Origin: JBHEMK01 sp046262635 | GTDB lineage: Bacteria > Actinomycetota > Thermoleophilia > Gaiellales > Gaiellaceae | Length of the DNA stretch: 64,000 nucleotides | NCBI GenBank assembly: GCA_046262635.1 | Contig: JBHEMK010000067.1 | Location: 20,683-84,682, forward strand | Direction of reading: 5' to 3' | Shown here: piece after piece, positions 45,559 through 54,406 of the stretch | Layout of the letters: every line of letters starts with the position of its first letter | How positions within the stretch are numbered: position 1 is the stretch's first letter | The notes under the pieces: generated by a model | Databases searched by the model: none | Told to the model about the DNA's origin: nothing | What the model saw: only the letters and a program-made list of their open reading frames with translations | Program-made: the position numbers and the translations under genes

Positions 45559-46589
45559 CCGGGCACGCCGTCGAGGTGCCGAGCGCCGCTTTCCGGGTCG
45601 AGCGCTGGACGCGTCTCTCGGCTGCGTTCACGGCCGGGCTCGCGGCGCTCATCGCTCTGCTCGCCTTCGCGCCGCTCGTGCTCGGCCAGTACGCACTCGA
45701 CAACCTGATCCAGCTCTACTTCCTCGTGATCCTCGCAATCATGTGGAACGCACTCGCAGGCTACGGCGGCCTTGTCTCCGTGGGCCAGCAGGCGTTCATA
45801 GGCATCGGTGCGTACGCGGTCGTCTTCCTCTCGGTGCAGCACTCGCTGAACCCCTATGCCGCGATGTTGCTCGCCACGCTGATCGGGGGGGCGATCTCCG
45901 TTCCGGTCGCGGCCGTGATGCTGTGGCTGCGCGGCGGAGCGTTCGCGATCGGGATGTGGGTCGTGGCAGAGGTCTTCGCGATTCTCGTCTCGCTCGACGC
46001 CTCGCTCGGCGGCGGTACGGGAACGTCGGCAGTCCTCGCGTTCAACCTGCGCTACACGCCTGACCAGCGGTTGCGCTACACCTACTGGGCCGCCCTCGCC
46101 GCGGCCGGCGTCCTGCTCGTGAGCCTCTTCGTGCTCCTGCGGAGCAGGCTCGGCGCCTCGCTTCAGGCGATCCGCGACGACGAGGAAGCGGCGGCCTCGG
46201 TCGGCGTGCGCGTCCTGCTGGGCAAGGGACTGCTCTTCGTGCTCGCCGGCGCCGGTTGTACCGCCGCCGGGACGGTGATCCTGGCCTGGCAGCTCTCGAT
46301 CCCGCCGCTCGGGCCCGACTCGATCTTCGGCGTCAACTGGTCGGCGAAGATGATCTTCATGGTGCTGGTAGGCGGCCTCGGGACCTTCGAGGGCCCGATT
46401 GTCGGGGCGGTCATCCTCTATCTGCTGCAGACATACGTCTCGAACACGGGCATCTGGTACTACGTGATGCTCGGTGGGATCGCCATCGCGGTCGCGCTCT
46501 TTCTGCCGCGTGGCGTCTGGGGCACCGTGCAGGAGCGCTTCAACCTGCAGCTGCTGCCTGTCGGCTACCGTCTGAGGAGGGTGCGGTGA
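45555..46589 (+). CDS. ABC transporter permease (LivM type)
   Basis: Second permease, 344 aa, about nine helices. NALAGYGGLVSVGQQAFIGI is the family motif; IRDDEEAAASVGVRV is the cytoplasmic coupling loop; GTFEGPIVGAVILY lies near the end. It pairs with LivH as a heterodimer. Followed by GTGA overlap with the alcohol dehydrogenase gene, so import and oxidation are made from one message. Confidence 0.92.
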   Translation: MTGHAVEVPSAAFRVERWTRLSAAFTAGLAALIALLAFAPLVLGQYALDNLIQLYFLVILAIMWNALAGYGGLVSVGQQAFIGIGAYAVVFLSVQHSLNPYAAMLLATLIGGAISVPVAAVMLWLRGGAFAIGMWVVAEVFAILVSLDASLGGGTGTSAVLAFNLRYTPDQRLRYTYWAALAAAGVLLVSLFVLLRSRLGASLQAIRDDEEAAASVGVRVLLGKGLLFVLAGAGCTAAGTVILAWQLSIPPLGPDSIFGVNWSAKMIFMVLVGGLGTFEGPIVGAVILYLLQTYVSNTGIWYYVMLGGIAIAVALFLPRGVWGTVQERFNLQLLPVGYRLRRVR

Positions 46590-47689
46590 AGATCACGGCG
46601 GCCGTCGTCGAGACCAGGGGGGCCCCGTTCGCGCTGCAGGAACTCGAGCTCGGCGAGCTGCGCGAGGACGAGGTGCTCGTGAAGGTCGCCGCGTCCGGGA
46701 TCTGTCACACCGACCTGATCTGCAGGGACCAGTGGTACCCGGTGCCGCTGCCGGCGGTGCTCGGACATGAGGGCGCTGGCGTCGTCGAGGCCGTCGGCTC
46801 CTCGGTGACGCGCGTCGCTCCCGGCGACCGCGTCGCCATGAGCTACGACTCGTGCGGGCACTGTCCGACCTGTGCGCGCTCGCTCAGCGCGTACTGCCAC
46901 GCGTTCTTCGAGCACAATTTCGGCGCCTCGCGTCCCGCCGATGGGTCGAGCGCCCTCTCCCGAGACGGTAGACGGATCCATGCGCACTTCTTCGGCCAGT
47001 CAAGCTTCGCGTCGCACTCGGTCGCGCGTGAGCGGAACATCGTCGGGCTCGCCGACGGAATCCCGCTCGACGTCGTCGCACCGTTCGGCTGCGGCATCCA
47101 GACCGGTGCGGGTGCGGTGCTCAACGTCCTGCGGCCCCCGCCGGGCAGCAGCGTCGCAATTTTTGGCGCCGGCGCCGTCGGGTTGTCTGCGGTGATGGCC
47201 GCGAAGATCGCGGGCTGCACGCCGATCGTCGCCGTCGATCTCCGCGAGGCTCGGCTCGCGCTCGCCCAGGAGCTCGGGGCGACAGACCTCCTGGACGCGC
47301 GCGAGGACGACCCGGTCGAGGCAATCCCAGGTCTCACTGGCGGCGGAGCCGATTTCAGTCTCGAGGCGACCGGGGCCCCGGGCGCCCTTCGCGCCTCAGT
47401 CGACTGCCTGGCACCGACCGGCGTCTGCGGCATCGTCGGCGCTCCGGCTTTCGGCACGGAGGTCTCCCTCGACGTGAACACGATGCTGATCGGCGGCCGC
47501 GTGGTGCGTGGGATCGTCGAGGGCGAGAGCGTCCCATCCCAGTTCCTGCCCCGCCTCGTTGAGTTCTGGCGACGTGGGACGTTCCCCGTCGAACGCATGA
47601 TCAAGTACTACGACTTCGACCAGATCGACCGGGCGGCTCACGACGCCGAGACCGGAATGACCATCAAGCCCGTGCTCCGCATGAGCTGA
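46586..47689 (+). CDS. Zinc-dependent aryl-alcohol dehydrogenase
   Basis: NAD-dependent medium-chain dehydrogenase, 367 aa, of the benzyl-alcohol type (XylB-like). Catalytic zinc: GICHTD and LGHEGAGVV; structural zinc: CGHCPTCARSLSAYC with the C-x2-C-x2-C-x7-C spacing; nucleotide fold FGAGAVGLSAVMAAK. Position between an aromatic importer and an aldehyde dehydrogenase, upstream of pca and pobA, suggests oxidation of 4-hydroxybenzyl alcohol or a similar alcohol to the aldehyde. Substrate is inferred. Confidence 0.85.
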   Translation: MKITAAVVETRGAPFALQELELGELREDEVLVKVAASGICHTDLICRDQWYPVPLPAVLGHEGAGVVEAVGSSVTRVAPGDRVAMSYDSCGHCPTCARSLSAYCHAFFEHNFGASRPADGSSALSRDGRRIHAHFFGQSSFASHSVARERNIVGLADGIPLDVVAPFGCGIQTGAGAVLNVLRPPPGSSVAIFGAGAVGLSAVMAAKIAGCTPIVAVDLREARLALAQELGATDLLDAREDDPVEAIPGLTGGGADFSLEATGAPGALRASVDCLAPTGVCGIVGAPAFGTEVSLDVNTMLIGGRVVRGIVEGESVPSQFLPRLVEFWRRGTFPVERMIKYYDFDQIDRAAHDAETGMTIKPVLRMS

Positions 47690-47703
47690 GGAGAGGAGAG
47701 AAC

Positions 47704-49176
47704 GTGAGCACAGCGCAGTCAGAGGTCCGGCAGGCGCGGCAGTTCATCGGCGGCGATTGGGTTGACGCGGCCGCGGGCAAGACGTTCGAGGTCCGCGATC
47801 CCTTCACGGGCGACGTCGTCGCCAACGTTCCCGCGGCAACGCGCGAGGACGCAAGGCGCGCCGTCGAGGCGGCTGCGACCGCCTTCGCCGGTTGGACGAA
47901 GACTCCGCCCGCTGCGCGCCAGGGCATCCTGCTGAAGGCTGCCGACGTGCTCGAAAGCCGACAGGACGAGGTCGTCTCGCTGCTCGCGCGCGAGACCGGG
48001 TCGACGTTCGGCTTCGGCATGTTCCAGACGCACTTCGTGCCGAACCTGTTCCGGCAGGCCGCCGCTCTCGCCTACGCGCCGCTCGGCGAGATCATCCCGT
48101 CCGACACGGGCGCTTTCTCGATGGGCGTGCGCCGGGCGGTCGGGGTCGTCGGCGCCATCGCGCCCTGGAACGCTGCCCTGATCCTGTCCGCTCGGTCGAT
48201 CGCGGCACCGCTCGCGCTCGGCAACACCGTCGTCCTGAAGCCGTCCGAACTCTCACCGGTCGTTGGAGGGCTCTTGTGGGGGGAGGTCTTCGCCGAGGCA
48301 GGTTTGCCCCCAGGCGTCCTGAACATCGTCACTCATGCGCCCGGCGACGCGGGCGAGATCGGGGACGAGCTGATCGAGAACCCGTCCGTTCGGCGCCTGA
48401 ACTTCACCGGCTCGACGGCGGTGGGCCGCAAGCTCGCCGAGGCCGCCGGGCGCCAGCTGAAGCGGGTGACCCTCGAGCTCGGCGGCTCGAACCCACTGAT
48501 CGTGCTCGCCGACGCCGACCTCGACTATGCGGTCAATGCGACGACGTTCGGAGCCTTTCTGCACCAGGGGCAGATCTGTATGTCGGCGCGACGGATCATC
48601 GTCGAGCGGCCGATTGCCGACGAGTTCATCGCCCGGCTGGCCGCGAAGACGAACGGCCTGAAAACCGGCGATCCCAAGGATCCCGACACGATCATCGGCC
48701 CGGTGATCACCGAGAGTGCGCTCGGGACGATCAAGGACAGAGTGGACGATGCGGTGAAGAAGGGCGCCAGAGTGATCGCGGGCGGAGAGGCCGTCGGAGC
48801 CTGCTTCCGGGCGACGCTGCTCGCAGACGTCCCCGCCGACTCCGAGTTCGCGAAGGTCGAGACCTTCGGTCCTGTCGCGGCGATCGAGGTCGTCGACAGC
48901 ACCGACGAGGCTGTCGAGCGGGCGAACGCGACAAGCTACGGTCTCTCGTCGGGGATCATCACCGCGGACACCGACCGCGGCCTCGCGCTCGCACAGCGGA
49001 TCGACGCGGGCATCGTCCACGTCAACGATCAGCCCGTCGGCGACGAGCCACAGATGCCTTTCGGGGGCGTCAAGGACAGTGGCTTCGGACGCTTCGGGGG
49101 GACGGCCGTGATCGAGGAGTTCACCGAGCTGCGATGGATCACCGTGACCGGCGGGTCGCATCCGTTCCCGTTCTGA
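47704..49176 (+). CDS. Aromatic aldehyde dehydrogenase
   Basis: NAD(P)-dependent aldehyde dehydrogenase, 490 aa, nearest to benzaldehyde/vanillin-type enzymes. Cofactor segment APWNAALILSARS, general base in TLELGGSNPL, catalytic Cys in HQGQICMSARR, and EEFTELRWITV at the end. GTG 47704 has GGAGAGGAGAG just upstream. It would turn the aldehyde from the preceding enzyme into 4-hydroxybenzoate, the substrate of PobA. Confidence 0.87.
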   Translation: MSTAQSEVRQARQFIGGDWVDAAAGKTFEVRDPFTGDVVANVPAATREDARRAVEAAATAFAGWTKTPPAARQGILLKAADVLESRQDEVVSLLARETGSTFGFGMFQTHFVPNLFRQAAALAYAPLGEIIPSDTGAFSMGVRRAVGVVGAIAPWNAALILSARSIAAPLALGNTVVLKPSELSPVVGGLLWGEVFAEAGLPPGVLNIVTHAPGDAGEIGDELIENPSVRRLNFTGSTAVGRKLAEAAGRQLKRVTLELGGSNPLIVLADADLDYAVNATTFGAFLHQGQICMSARRIIVERPIADEFIARLAAKTNGLKTGDPKDPDTIIGPVITESALGTIKDRVDDAVKKGARVIAGGEAVGACFRATLLADVPADSEFAKVETFGPVAAIEVVDSTDEAVERANATSYGLSSGIITADTDRGLALAQRIDAGIVHVNDQPVGDEPQMPFGGVKDSGFGRFGGTAVIEEFTELRWITVTGGSHPFPF

Positions 49177-49995
49177 ATGGCCGAGATTCTGTCATTACAC
49201 GAGGCGGTCGAGGGCCTCGTTCACGACGGCGACACCGTCGCGCTCGAGGGCTTCACGCACCTGATCCCGCACGCCGCCGGACACGAGCTGATTCGTCAGG
49301 GTCGGCGCGACCTGACGCTCGTGCGGATGACTCCGGACGTCATCTACGACCAGATGATCGGGATGGGCTGCGCACGCAAGCTCGTTTTCTCGTGGGGCGG
49401 GAACCCGGGCGTCGGCTCGCTGCACCGGCTCCGGGATGCGGTCGAGCACCGGTGGCCCGCGCCACTCGATCTCGAGGAGCATTCCCACGCCGGGATGGCG
49501 GCGGCCTACGGAGCGGGCGCGGCCAACCTTCCCTTCGGCGTGCTGCGCGGCTATGCGGGAACGGATCTTGCGCAGCGGACCGCGGTGAGGTGGATCGACT
49601 GTCCCTTCACCGGCGAGCGGCTCGCCGCGGTCCCCGCCATCCGCCCTGATGTCGGGATCATCCACGCGCAGCAGGCCGACCGGTTGGGGAACGTCCAGCT
49701 CTGGGGGATCGTCGGCGTCCAGAAGGAGACGGTGCTCGCGTCGGCGCGCTCGATCGTCACCGTCGAGGAGATCGTCGACGAGTTGACGCCGCGGCCCGGT
49801 GCCGCGGTCCTGCCCTCCTGGGTGATCACGGCCGTGGCCGTCGCCCCGGGTGGAGCGCACCCTTCGTATGCGCACGGCTATTACGATCGGGACAACCCGT
49901 TCTATGTGGAGTGGGACCGGATCAGCCGCGACCGCGATCGCTTTGCCGACTGGATGCACCGTCACGTTGTCGAGGCCGGTGTGACCACAGCGTGA
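49177..49995 (+). CDS. pcaI: 3-oxoadipate CoA-transferase, subunit A
   Basis: Alpha subunit of the enzyme that moves CoA from succinyl-CoA to beta-ketoadipate. The protein is 272 aa with the CoA-transferase family 1 fold (VALEGFTHLIPHAAGHELIR and the CoA-binding GGNPGVGSLHR). The starting ATG directly follows the aldehyde dehydrogenase stop. Glutaconate CoA-transferases are close relatives, yet the pca context favours PcaI. Confidence 0.85.
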   Translation: MAEILSLHEAVEGLVHDGDTVALEGFTHLIPHAAGHELIRQGRRDLTLVRMTPDVIYDQMIGMGCARKLVFSWGGNPGVGSLHRLRDAVEHRWPAPLDLEEHSHAGMAAAYGAGAANLPFGVLRGYAGTDLAQRTAVRWIDCPFTGERLAAVPAIRPDVGIIHAQQADRLGNVQLWGIVGVQKETVLASARSIVTVEEIVDELTPRPGAAVLPSWVITAVAVAPGGAHPSYAHGYYDRDNPFYVEWDRISRDRDRFADWMHRHVVEAGVTTA

Positions 49996-50711
49996 GCTGG
50001 ACCGCCGACGAGATGATGGCCGTTGCCGCGGCGCGACGGCTCGTCAACAGGACGGTCTGCTTCGTCGGCATCGGTCTCCCGAGCCGTGCAGCGAATCTCG
50101 CGCGCTCGACGCATGCGCCGGATTGCGTGCTGGTCTACGAGAGCGGGACGATCGGCGCCAAGCCGCAGCATCTCCCGCTCTCGATCGGCGACGGTGAACT
50201 TGCCGAGACCGCCGACGCGGTCGTATCGGTGCCGGAGATCTTCGCGTACTGGCTGCAGGCTGGACGGATCGACGTCGGCTTTCTCGGCGCGGCACAGATC
50301 GACCGCTTCGGCAACCTGAACAGCACCGTGATCGGTGAGTACGGGCACCCGAAGGTGCGCCTCCCCGGCGCGGGCGGAGCGCCGGAGATCGCGACCGCCT
50401 GCCGCGAGACGTTCGTGATGCTGAGGCAGTCGACACGCACGTTCGTCTCCGAGGTGGACTTCTTGACGACGCGCGGGGACGGCGTCACGGCGGTCGTCAC
50501 CGACCTCGGGGTGCTCGAGCCGGATCCGGAGACGCGCGAGCTGACCCTGACGAGCATTCACCCCGGTGTCACACGCGATCACACGGTTTCAGCCACCGGC
50601 TGGGAGCTTCGGATCGCGGCGGACCTGGAGATGGCTGAGCCGCCGACGGCCGCGGAGCTCACCGCGCTCCGCGCTCTGGCGGGCGTCTGCGGCGAGGATC
50701 GTCGCACGTGA
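49992..50711 (+). CDS. pcaJ: 3-oxoadipate CoA-transferase, subunit B
   Basis: Beta subunit, 239 aa, with the catalytic Glu in VLVYESGTIG (the family's SENG/ESG site) and AAQIDRFGNLNSTVIG. GTG 49992 sits in a GTGA overlap with pcaI; the open frame before it is a shadow. With PcaI it forms the active transferase. Confidence 0.87.
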   Translation: MSWTADEMMAVAAARRLVNRTVCFVGIGLPSRAANLARSTHAPDCVLVYESGTIGAKPQHLPLSIGDGELAETADAVVSVPEIFAYWLQAGRIDVGFLGAAQIDRFGNLNSTVIGEYGHPKVRLPGAGGAPEIATACRETFVMLRQSTRTFVSEVDFLTTRGDGVTAVVTDLGVLEPDPETRELTLTSIHPGVTRDHTVSATGWELRIAADLEMAEPPTAAELTALRALAGVCGEDRRT

Positions 50712-51406
50712 GGACACGGCTCCCCGAGGTCGTCGACGCCGACCGCCCCGACCCGCCGTACGACCATCCAGCCTACCGCTCGACGCAGCTTCGGGCGCCG
50801 AGGAAGCCTCTGCTGCTGCTGCCGGAGTCGCTCTCCGAGACGACGGGGCCGGTCTTCGGCGACGGCGTAGTCGCTGAGTTCGAGAACGATCTCACACGCC
50901 AGCACACGGGCCAGCCGCTCGGTGAGCGGATCATCGTCACCGGCCGCGTCACCGACACCGCGGGCCGTTCGATCCGCAATGCGCTCGTCGAGGTGTGGCA
51001 GGCGAACTCGGCCGGCCGCTACGCCCATCAGATCGACCAGCACGCGGCTCCGCTCGACCCGAACTTCACCGGTGCCGGACGAACGCTGACCGACGCCGAC
51101 GGGTGCTACCTCTTCACGACGATCAAACCCGGCGCCTACCCCTGGCGCAACCACGACAACGCCTGGCGCCCGGCTCACATCCACTTCTCCCTCTTCGGCC
51201 GCGCCTTCACCGACCGGCTCGTCACGCAGATGTACTTTCCCGGCGATCCGCTGTTCGATGCAGACCCGATCTTCCAGTCGATCCGCGAGCCGAAGGAGCG
51301 GCGGTTGCTCGTGAGCTCCTTGGACTGGGAGACGACGACGCCCGAGTGGGCCCTTGGCTACCGCTTCGACATTGTCCTGGGCCGGACCCCACAGGATCCG
51401 GGTTGA
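50708..51406 (+). CDS. pcaH: Protocatechuate 3,4-dioxygenase, beta subunit
   Basis: Catalytic, iron(III)-binding subunit that opens the ring of protocatechuate between the hydroxyls. The protein is 232 aa. Iron-ligand region is YPWRNHDNAWRPAHIHFSL (His-x-His and neighbouring Tyr); further marks are VEVWQANSAGRYAH and TQMYFPGDPLFD. The GTGA overlap with pcaJ and TTGA overlap with pcaG keep alpha and beta in balance. Confidence 0.94.
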   Translation: MRTRLPEVVDADRPDPPYDHPAYRSTQLRAPRKPLLLLPESLSETTGPVFGDGVVAEFENDLTRQHTGQPLGERIIVTGRVTDTAGRSIRNALVEVWQANSAGRYAHQIDQHAAPLDPNFTGAGRTLTDADGCYLFTTIKPGAYPWRNHDNAWRPAHIHFSLFGRAFTDRLVTQMYFPGDPLFDADPIFQSIREPKERRLLVSSLDWETTTPEWALGYRFDIVLGRTPQDPG

Positions 51407-51897
51407 CGTCGACACCGACTCCGTCGCAGACCGTCGGGCCGTTCTTCTGGTTCGGCCTGTGCGAGCAGCCGAGCAACGAGGTCGTCGCGGGTGGGCCGGT
51501 GCGAATCGTCGGCCGCGTGCTCGACGGAGCCGGGAACCCCGTGCCCGACGCGATGGTCGAGACGTGGCAGGCTGACGAGAGCGGCTCCTACCGCGGTCGC
51601 TTCGGGTGGGGCCGCTGCGGGACCGACTTCGAGGGTCGGTTCTCATTCACGACCGTGAAGCCGGGGTCAGTCGACGGGCAGGCTTCGCACCTCGAGGTGC
51701 TTGTCTTCGCGCGCGGGCTCCTGAAGCCGTTGCTGACGCGGATCTACTTCCCGGGTGATGCCCACGACGGCGACCGGGTGCTGGGCGCGGTGACGGAAGC
51801 GGAGCGCGAGACGCTGGTGGCGAGCGCCGAGGCCGACGTGCTGCGATTCGACGTACGGCTCCAGGGCGACGGGCAGACGACGTTCTTCGCCCTGTGA
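51403..51897 (+). CDS. pcaG: Protocatechuate 3,4-dioxygenase, alpha subunit
   Basis: Non-iron subunit, 164 aa, that completes the active site. Opening TPTPSQTVGPFFWFGL and the core VETWQADESGSYRGRF are typical; it ends RLQGDGQTTFFAL. Starts with TTG overlapping the pcaH stop (TTGA). It is about 35 residues shorter than the common 200-aa alpha subunits, mostly in internal loops. Confidence 0.92.
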   Translation: MTSTPTPSQTVGPFFWFGLCEQPSNEVVAGGPVRIVGRVLDGAGNPVPDAMVETWQADESGSYRGRFGWGRCGTDFEGRFSFTTVKPGSVDGQASHLEVLVFARGLLKPLLTRIYFPGDAHDGDRVLGAVTEAERETLVASAEADVLRFDVRLQGDGQTTFFAL

Positions 51898-53036
51898 GCG
51901 TCTTCGCGTCGATCGCCGTTCCCGCCGAGCTACGCGAGGCGGTCTGCGAGCGCGCCTGGCTCGAGGCGATGCTCGACGCCGAGCGCGCGCTCGCGAACGC
52001 CGAGTCGCTGGCCGGGGTCATACCTCCTGCTGCCGCTGCGGCGATCGCCGAGCAGTGCGATCCCGACCGCTACGCATGGGACGAGCTCGTCGCGCAGGCC
52101 CGCACCGTCGGCAACCCGGCCGAGCCACTCGTGCGGGCTCTGCGCGACGCCGTCGGAGCGGAGGCCCGCTTCGTCCACTACGGCGCGACGAGCCAGGACA
52201 TCGTTGACACGGCGGCAATGCTCGTCGCCCGCCGGGCGCTGGATCTGATCGTGCCGGATCTGGACGGTGCGATTGCCGCCGCAGCCGAGCTCGCGCGACG
52301 GTATCGCTCGACGTCGGCGGCCGCGTGGACGCTCCTCCAGCCCGCGGTGCCGACGACGTTCGGCTTCCGTGGAGCCCTGTGGCTGACGGGTCTGCTCGAC
52401 GCACGAGCCGACCTCCGGTCGATCGAGCCGGCCGCGCAGCTCGGGGGAGCCGCCGGAACGCTCGCGCCGCTCGGCGACGCCGGCCCGGAGATCGTTCGCC
52501 TCTACGCCGCCGAGCTCGACCTGGCCGCTCCGGATGTTCCGTGGCATGCGAACCGCTGGCGGATCGCCCGGCTCGGGGCCGCGCTCGACGCCGCGGCGGC
52601 CGCGGCCGCGAAGTCGGCCGTGGACGTCGTTCTCCTCTCCTCGTTCGGCGAGGTCGAGGAGGCGGAGCCGGGGGGCTCTTCGACGATGCCCCACAAGCGG
52701 AACCCGGTCGGCTCGGTGCTCGCGCGCGCGTGTGCGATCCAGGTTCATGCGGCTGCCTCGATGCTCGGCGGACGCGACCACGAGCTCGAACGTGCAGCCG
52801 GCGCGTGGCACGCCGAATGGGATGCGCTGTCGACGGCGCTCGCCCTGACGGGAGGCGCGGCGGCCGGGATCCGCGGCGTGCTCGAGGGACTGCGCGTCGA
52901 CGAGGAGCGGCTGCGGGAGAACCTGAGCAACGAGCTTCTCGCCGGGCGGCTCGCGTTCGGCCTCGAGGGCCCGTACCCGGGCTCGGCGGAAACGTTCGTC
53001 GATCGCGCGATCGCGCGCTACGAGGCCGAGCGGTGA
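51894..53036 (+). CDS. pcaB: 3-carboxy-cis,cis-muconate cycloisomerase
   Basis: Second ring-cleavage step, giving gamma-carboxymuconolactone. A member of the fumarase/aspartase family with the signature GGSSTMPHKRNPVGS near residue 260 and HYGATSQDIVDTA near 98. At 380 aa it is shorter than 450-aa enzymes, lacking part of the C-terminal domain. GTG start, GTGA overlaps on both sides. Confidence 0.92.
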   Translation: MSVFASIAVPAELREAVCERAWLEAMLDAERALANAESLAGVIPPAAAAAIAEQCDPDRYAWDELVAQARTVGNPAEPLVRALRDAVGAEARFVHYGATSQDIVDTAAMLVARRALDLIVPDLDGAIAAAAELARRYRSTSAAAWTLLQPAVPTTFGFRGALWLTGLLDARADLRSIEPAAQLGGAAGTLAPLGDAGPEIVRLYAAELDLAAPDVPWHANRWRIARLGAALDAAAAAAAKSAVDVVLLSSFGEVEEAEPGGSSTMPHKRNPVGSVLARACAIQVHAAASMLGGRDHELERAAGAWHAEWDALSTALALTGGAAAGIRGVLEGLRVDEERLRENLSNELLAGRLAFGLEGPYPGSAETFVDRAIARYEAER

Positions 53037-53728
53037 GCGCGGCGCTCGTGCTTTCGAACGCGCTCGGCACGACGCGCGCGGTGTGGAACCGGCAGGTACC
53101 TGCGCTGGAGCGGCATTTTCGGCTGCTGCGCTACGAGCACCGAGGGCAGGACAGCGTCGGGCGGCTGGGGCGGGACGTGCTCGAACTGCTCGATGCGGCG
53201 GGCGTCGATCGGGCGTCCTTCTGCGGCGTCTCCCTCGGCGGAGCGGTGGGGATGTGGCTCGCGGCGAATGCTCCGGAGCGAATCGACCGACTCGTCCTCT
53301 CGTCCACCTCGTCGCGCTTCGGCCCGCCGGAGGTGTGGCGCCAGCGAGCCGAGCTGGTGCGCAACGAGGGAACTGCGCCGCTCGTCGACGCGACCATGGA
53401 TCGGTGGTTCACGCCGCGTTTCCAGGATCGCGAGCCATTTCGGCGCATGCTGCTCGAGACGCAGTGCGACGACTACGGCGCATGCTGCGAGGCAATTGCG
53501 GCGTGGGATTTCCGCGACGGCCTGACGAAGATTTCGGCGCCGACGCTCGTCGTCGCAGGCGCCGAGGATCCCTCCACACCGCCCGAGCACGCTGAGCTGA
53601 TCGCCGGCCAGATCCCCGGCGCGGCGCTCGTCATCTTGCCGGAGTCGGCGCACCTCGCAAACGTGGAGCAGTCGGAGCTCTTCAACGCAGCCGTGCTCGA
53701 GCATCTGGTCCAGGAGGTGAGCAGATGA
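53033..53728 (+). CDS. pcaD: 3-oxoadipate enol-lactone hydrolase, compact
   Basis: Alpha/beta hydrolase opening the enol-lactone to beta-ketoadipate. Nucleophile in FCGVSLGGAVG, Asp in AGAEDPSTP and His in ESAHLANVEQ are all there. At 231 aa it lacks the first two beta strands usual in PcaD: GTG 53033 leads straight to LVLSNALGTTRAVW. A loop after EHRGQDSVG is also shortened. In many actinobacteria PcaD and PcaC are fused (PcaL); here they are separate but overlapping. Confidence 0.87.
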   Translation: MSAALVLSNALGTTRAVWNRQVPALERHFRLLRYEHRGQDSVGRLGRDVLELLDAAGVDRASFCGVSLGGAVGMWLAANAPERIDRLVLSSTSSRFGPPEVWRQRAELVRNEGTAPLVDATMDRWFTPRFQDREPFRRMLLETQCDDYGACCEAIAAWDFRDGLTKISAPTLVVAGAEDPSTPPEHAELIAGQIPGAALVILPESAHLANVEQSELFNAAVLEHLVQEVSR

Positions 53729-54090
53729 ATGACGACGGGATGAGGACGCGCAGGGAGGTGCTCGGCGACGAGCACGTCGACCGGGCGATCGCGAACTCGA
53801 CCGAATTCACGGCCGACTTCCAGGACCTGATCACCCGCTACGCGTGGGGCGAGATCTGGACACGCCCGGGGCTCGACCGCCGCACCCGCAGTTGCGTCAC
53901 GATCACGGCGCTCGTCGCCTCCGGCCGGGAGTACGAGCTTGCGATGCATCTGCGGGCCGCCCTGCGCAACGGGCTATCGTCCGACGAGATCAAGGAGGTT
54001 CTGCTGCAGTGCGCCGTCTACTGCGGGGTTCCGGCGGCAAACGGCGCGTTCGCGATCGCCCAGAAAGTGCTCGAGGAGGAGCGCCCATGA
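53725..54090 (+). CDS. pcaC: 4-carboxymuconolactone decarboxylase
   Basis: Decarboxylates gamma-carboxymuconolactone to the enol-lactone. The protein is 121 aa, alpha-helical, of the AhpD-like superfamily. DLITRYAWGEIWTRPGLDRR and ALVASGREYELAMHLRAAL match the family; the catalytic His is in AMHLRAA. ATGA overlaps with pcaD and with the thiolase remnant. Confidence 0.92.
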   Translation: MNDDGMRTRREVLGDEHVDRAIANSTEFTADFQDLITRYAWGEIWTRPGLDRRTRSCVTITALVASGREYELAMHLRAALRNGLSSDEIKEVLLQCAVYCGVPAANGAFAIAQKVLEEERP

Positions 54091-54406
54091 GCCGCCCGCT
54101 GAGCCTCGCTGCCGTCCGGATGCCGGTCGGCGCGGGGACGGCCCAGCCGTGCAGACGCAGCCCGCACGCGTCGGCGCCTCTGCTGGCGGAGTTCGACCTG
54201 GTCGAGCTCCGCAAGGCTCGCGCGTCGGCAGCCCCGGTCTCGACCGGGACGGGAACGTCGACAGCGGCGCCCTCGTGCTCGGCGATCGGCTCGTGATGAG
54301 CTGCGCGCGCCTTGCCCTCTCACTGCAGGAGCGGACCCGCGGCGGCGGCTACGGCGTCGCGATGCTCGGCGTCGGCCAGGACCGGGCAGGACGCTGCAAG
54401 CGATGA
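54087..54406 (+). pseudogene. pcaF: Collapsed beta-ketoadipyl-CoA thiolase
   Basis: A thiolase shrunk to about 107 codons in two frames. The first frame starts ATGA-coupled to pcaC with SLAAVRMPVG (thiolase N-terminus AVRTPVG), then jumps to AEFDLVELRKARASA (family DLVELNEAFAxQ), stopping at 54296. The other frame carries NVDSGALVLGDRLVMSCARL (family NVNGGAIALGHPLGxSGAR) and RGGGYGVAMLGVGQ. The roughly 250 residues between, including the catalytic Cys, are deleted; the GHP His and NEAF are also mutated. It cannot be active. Confidence 0.8.
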
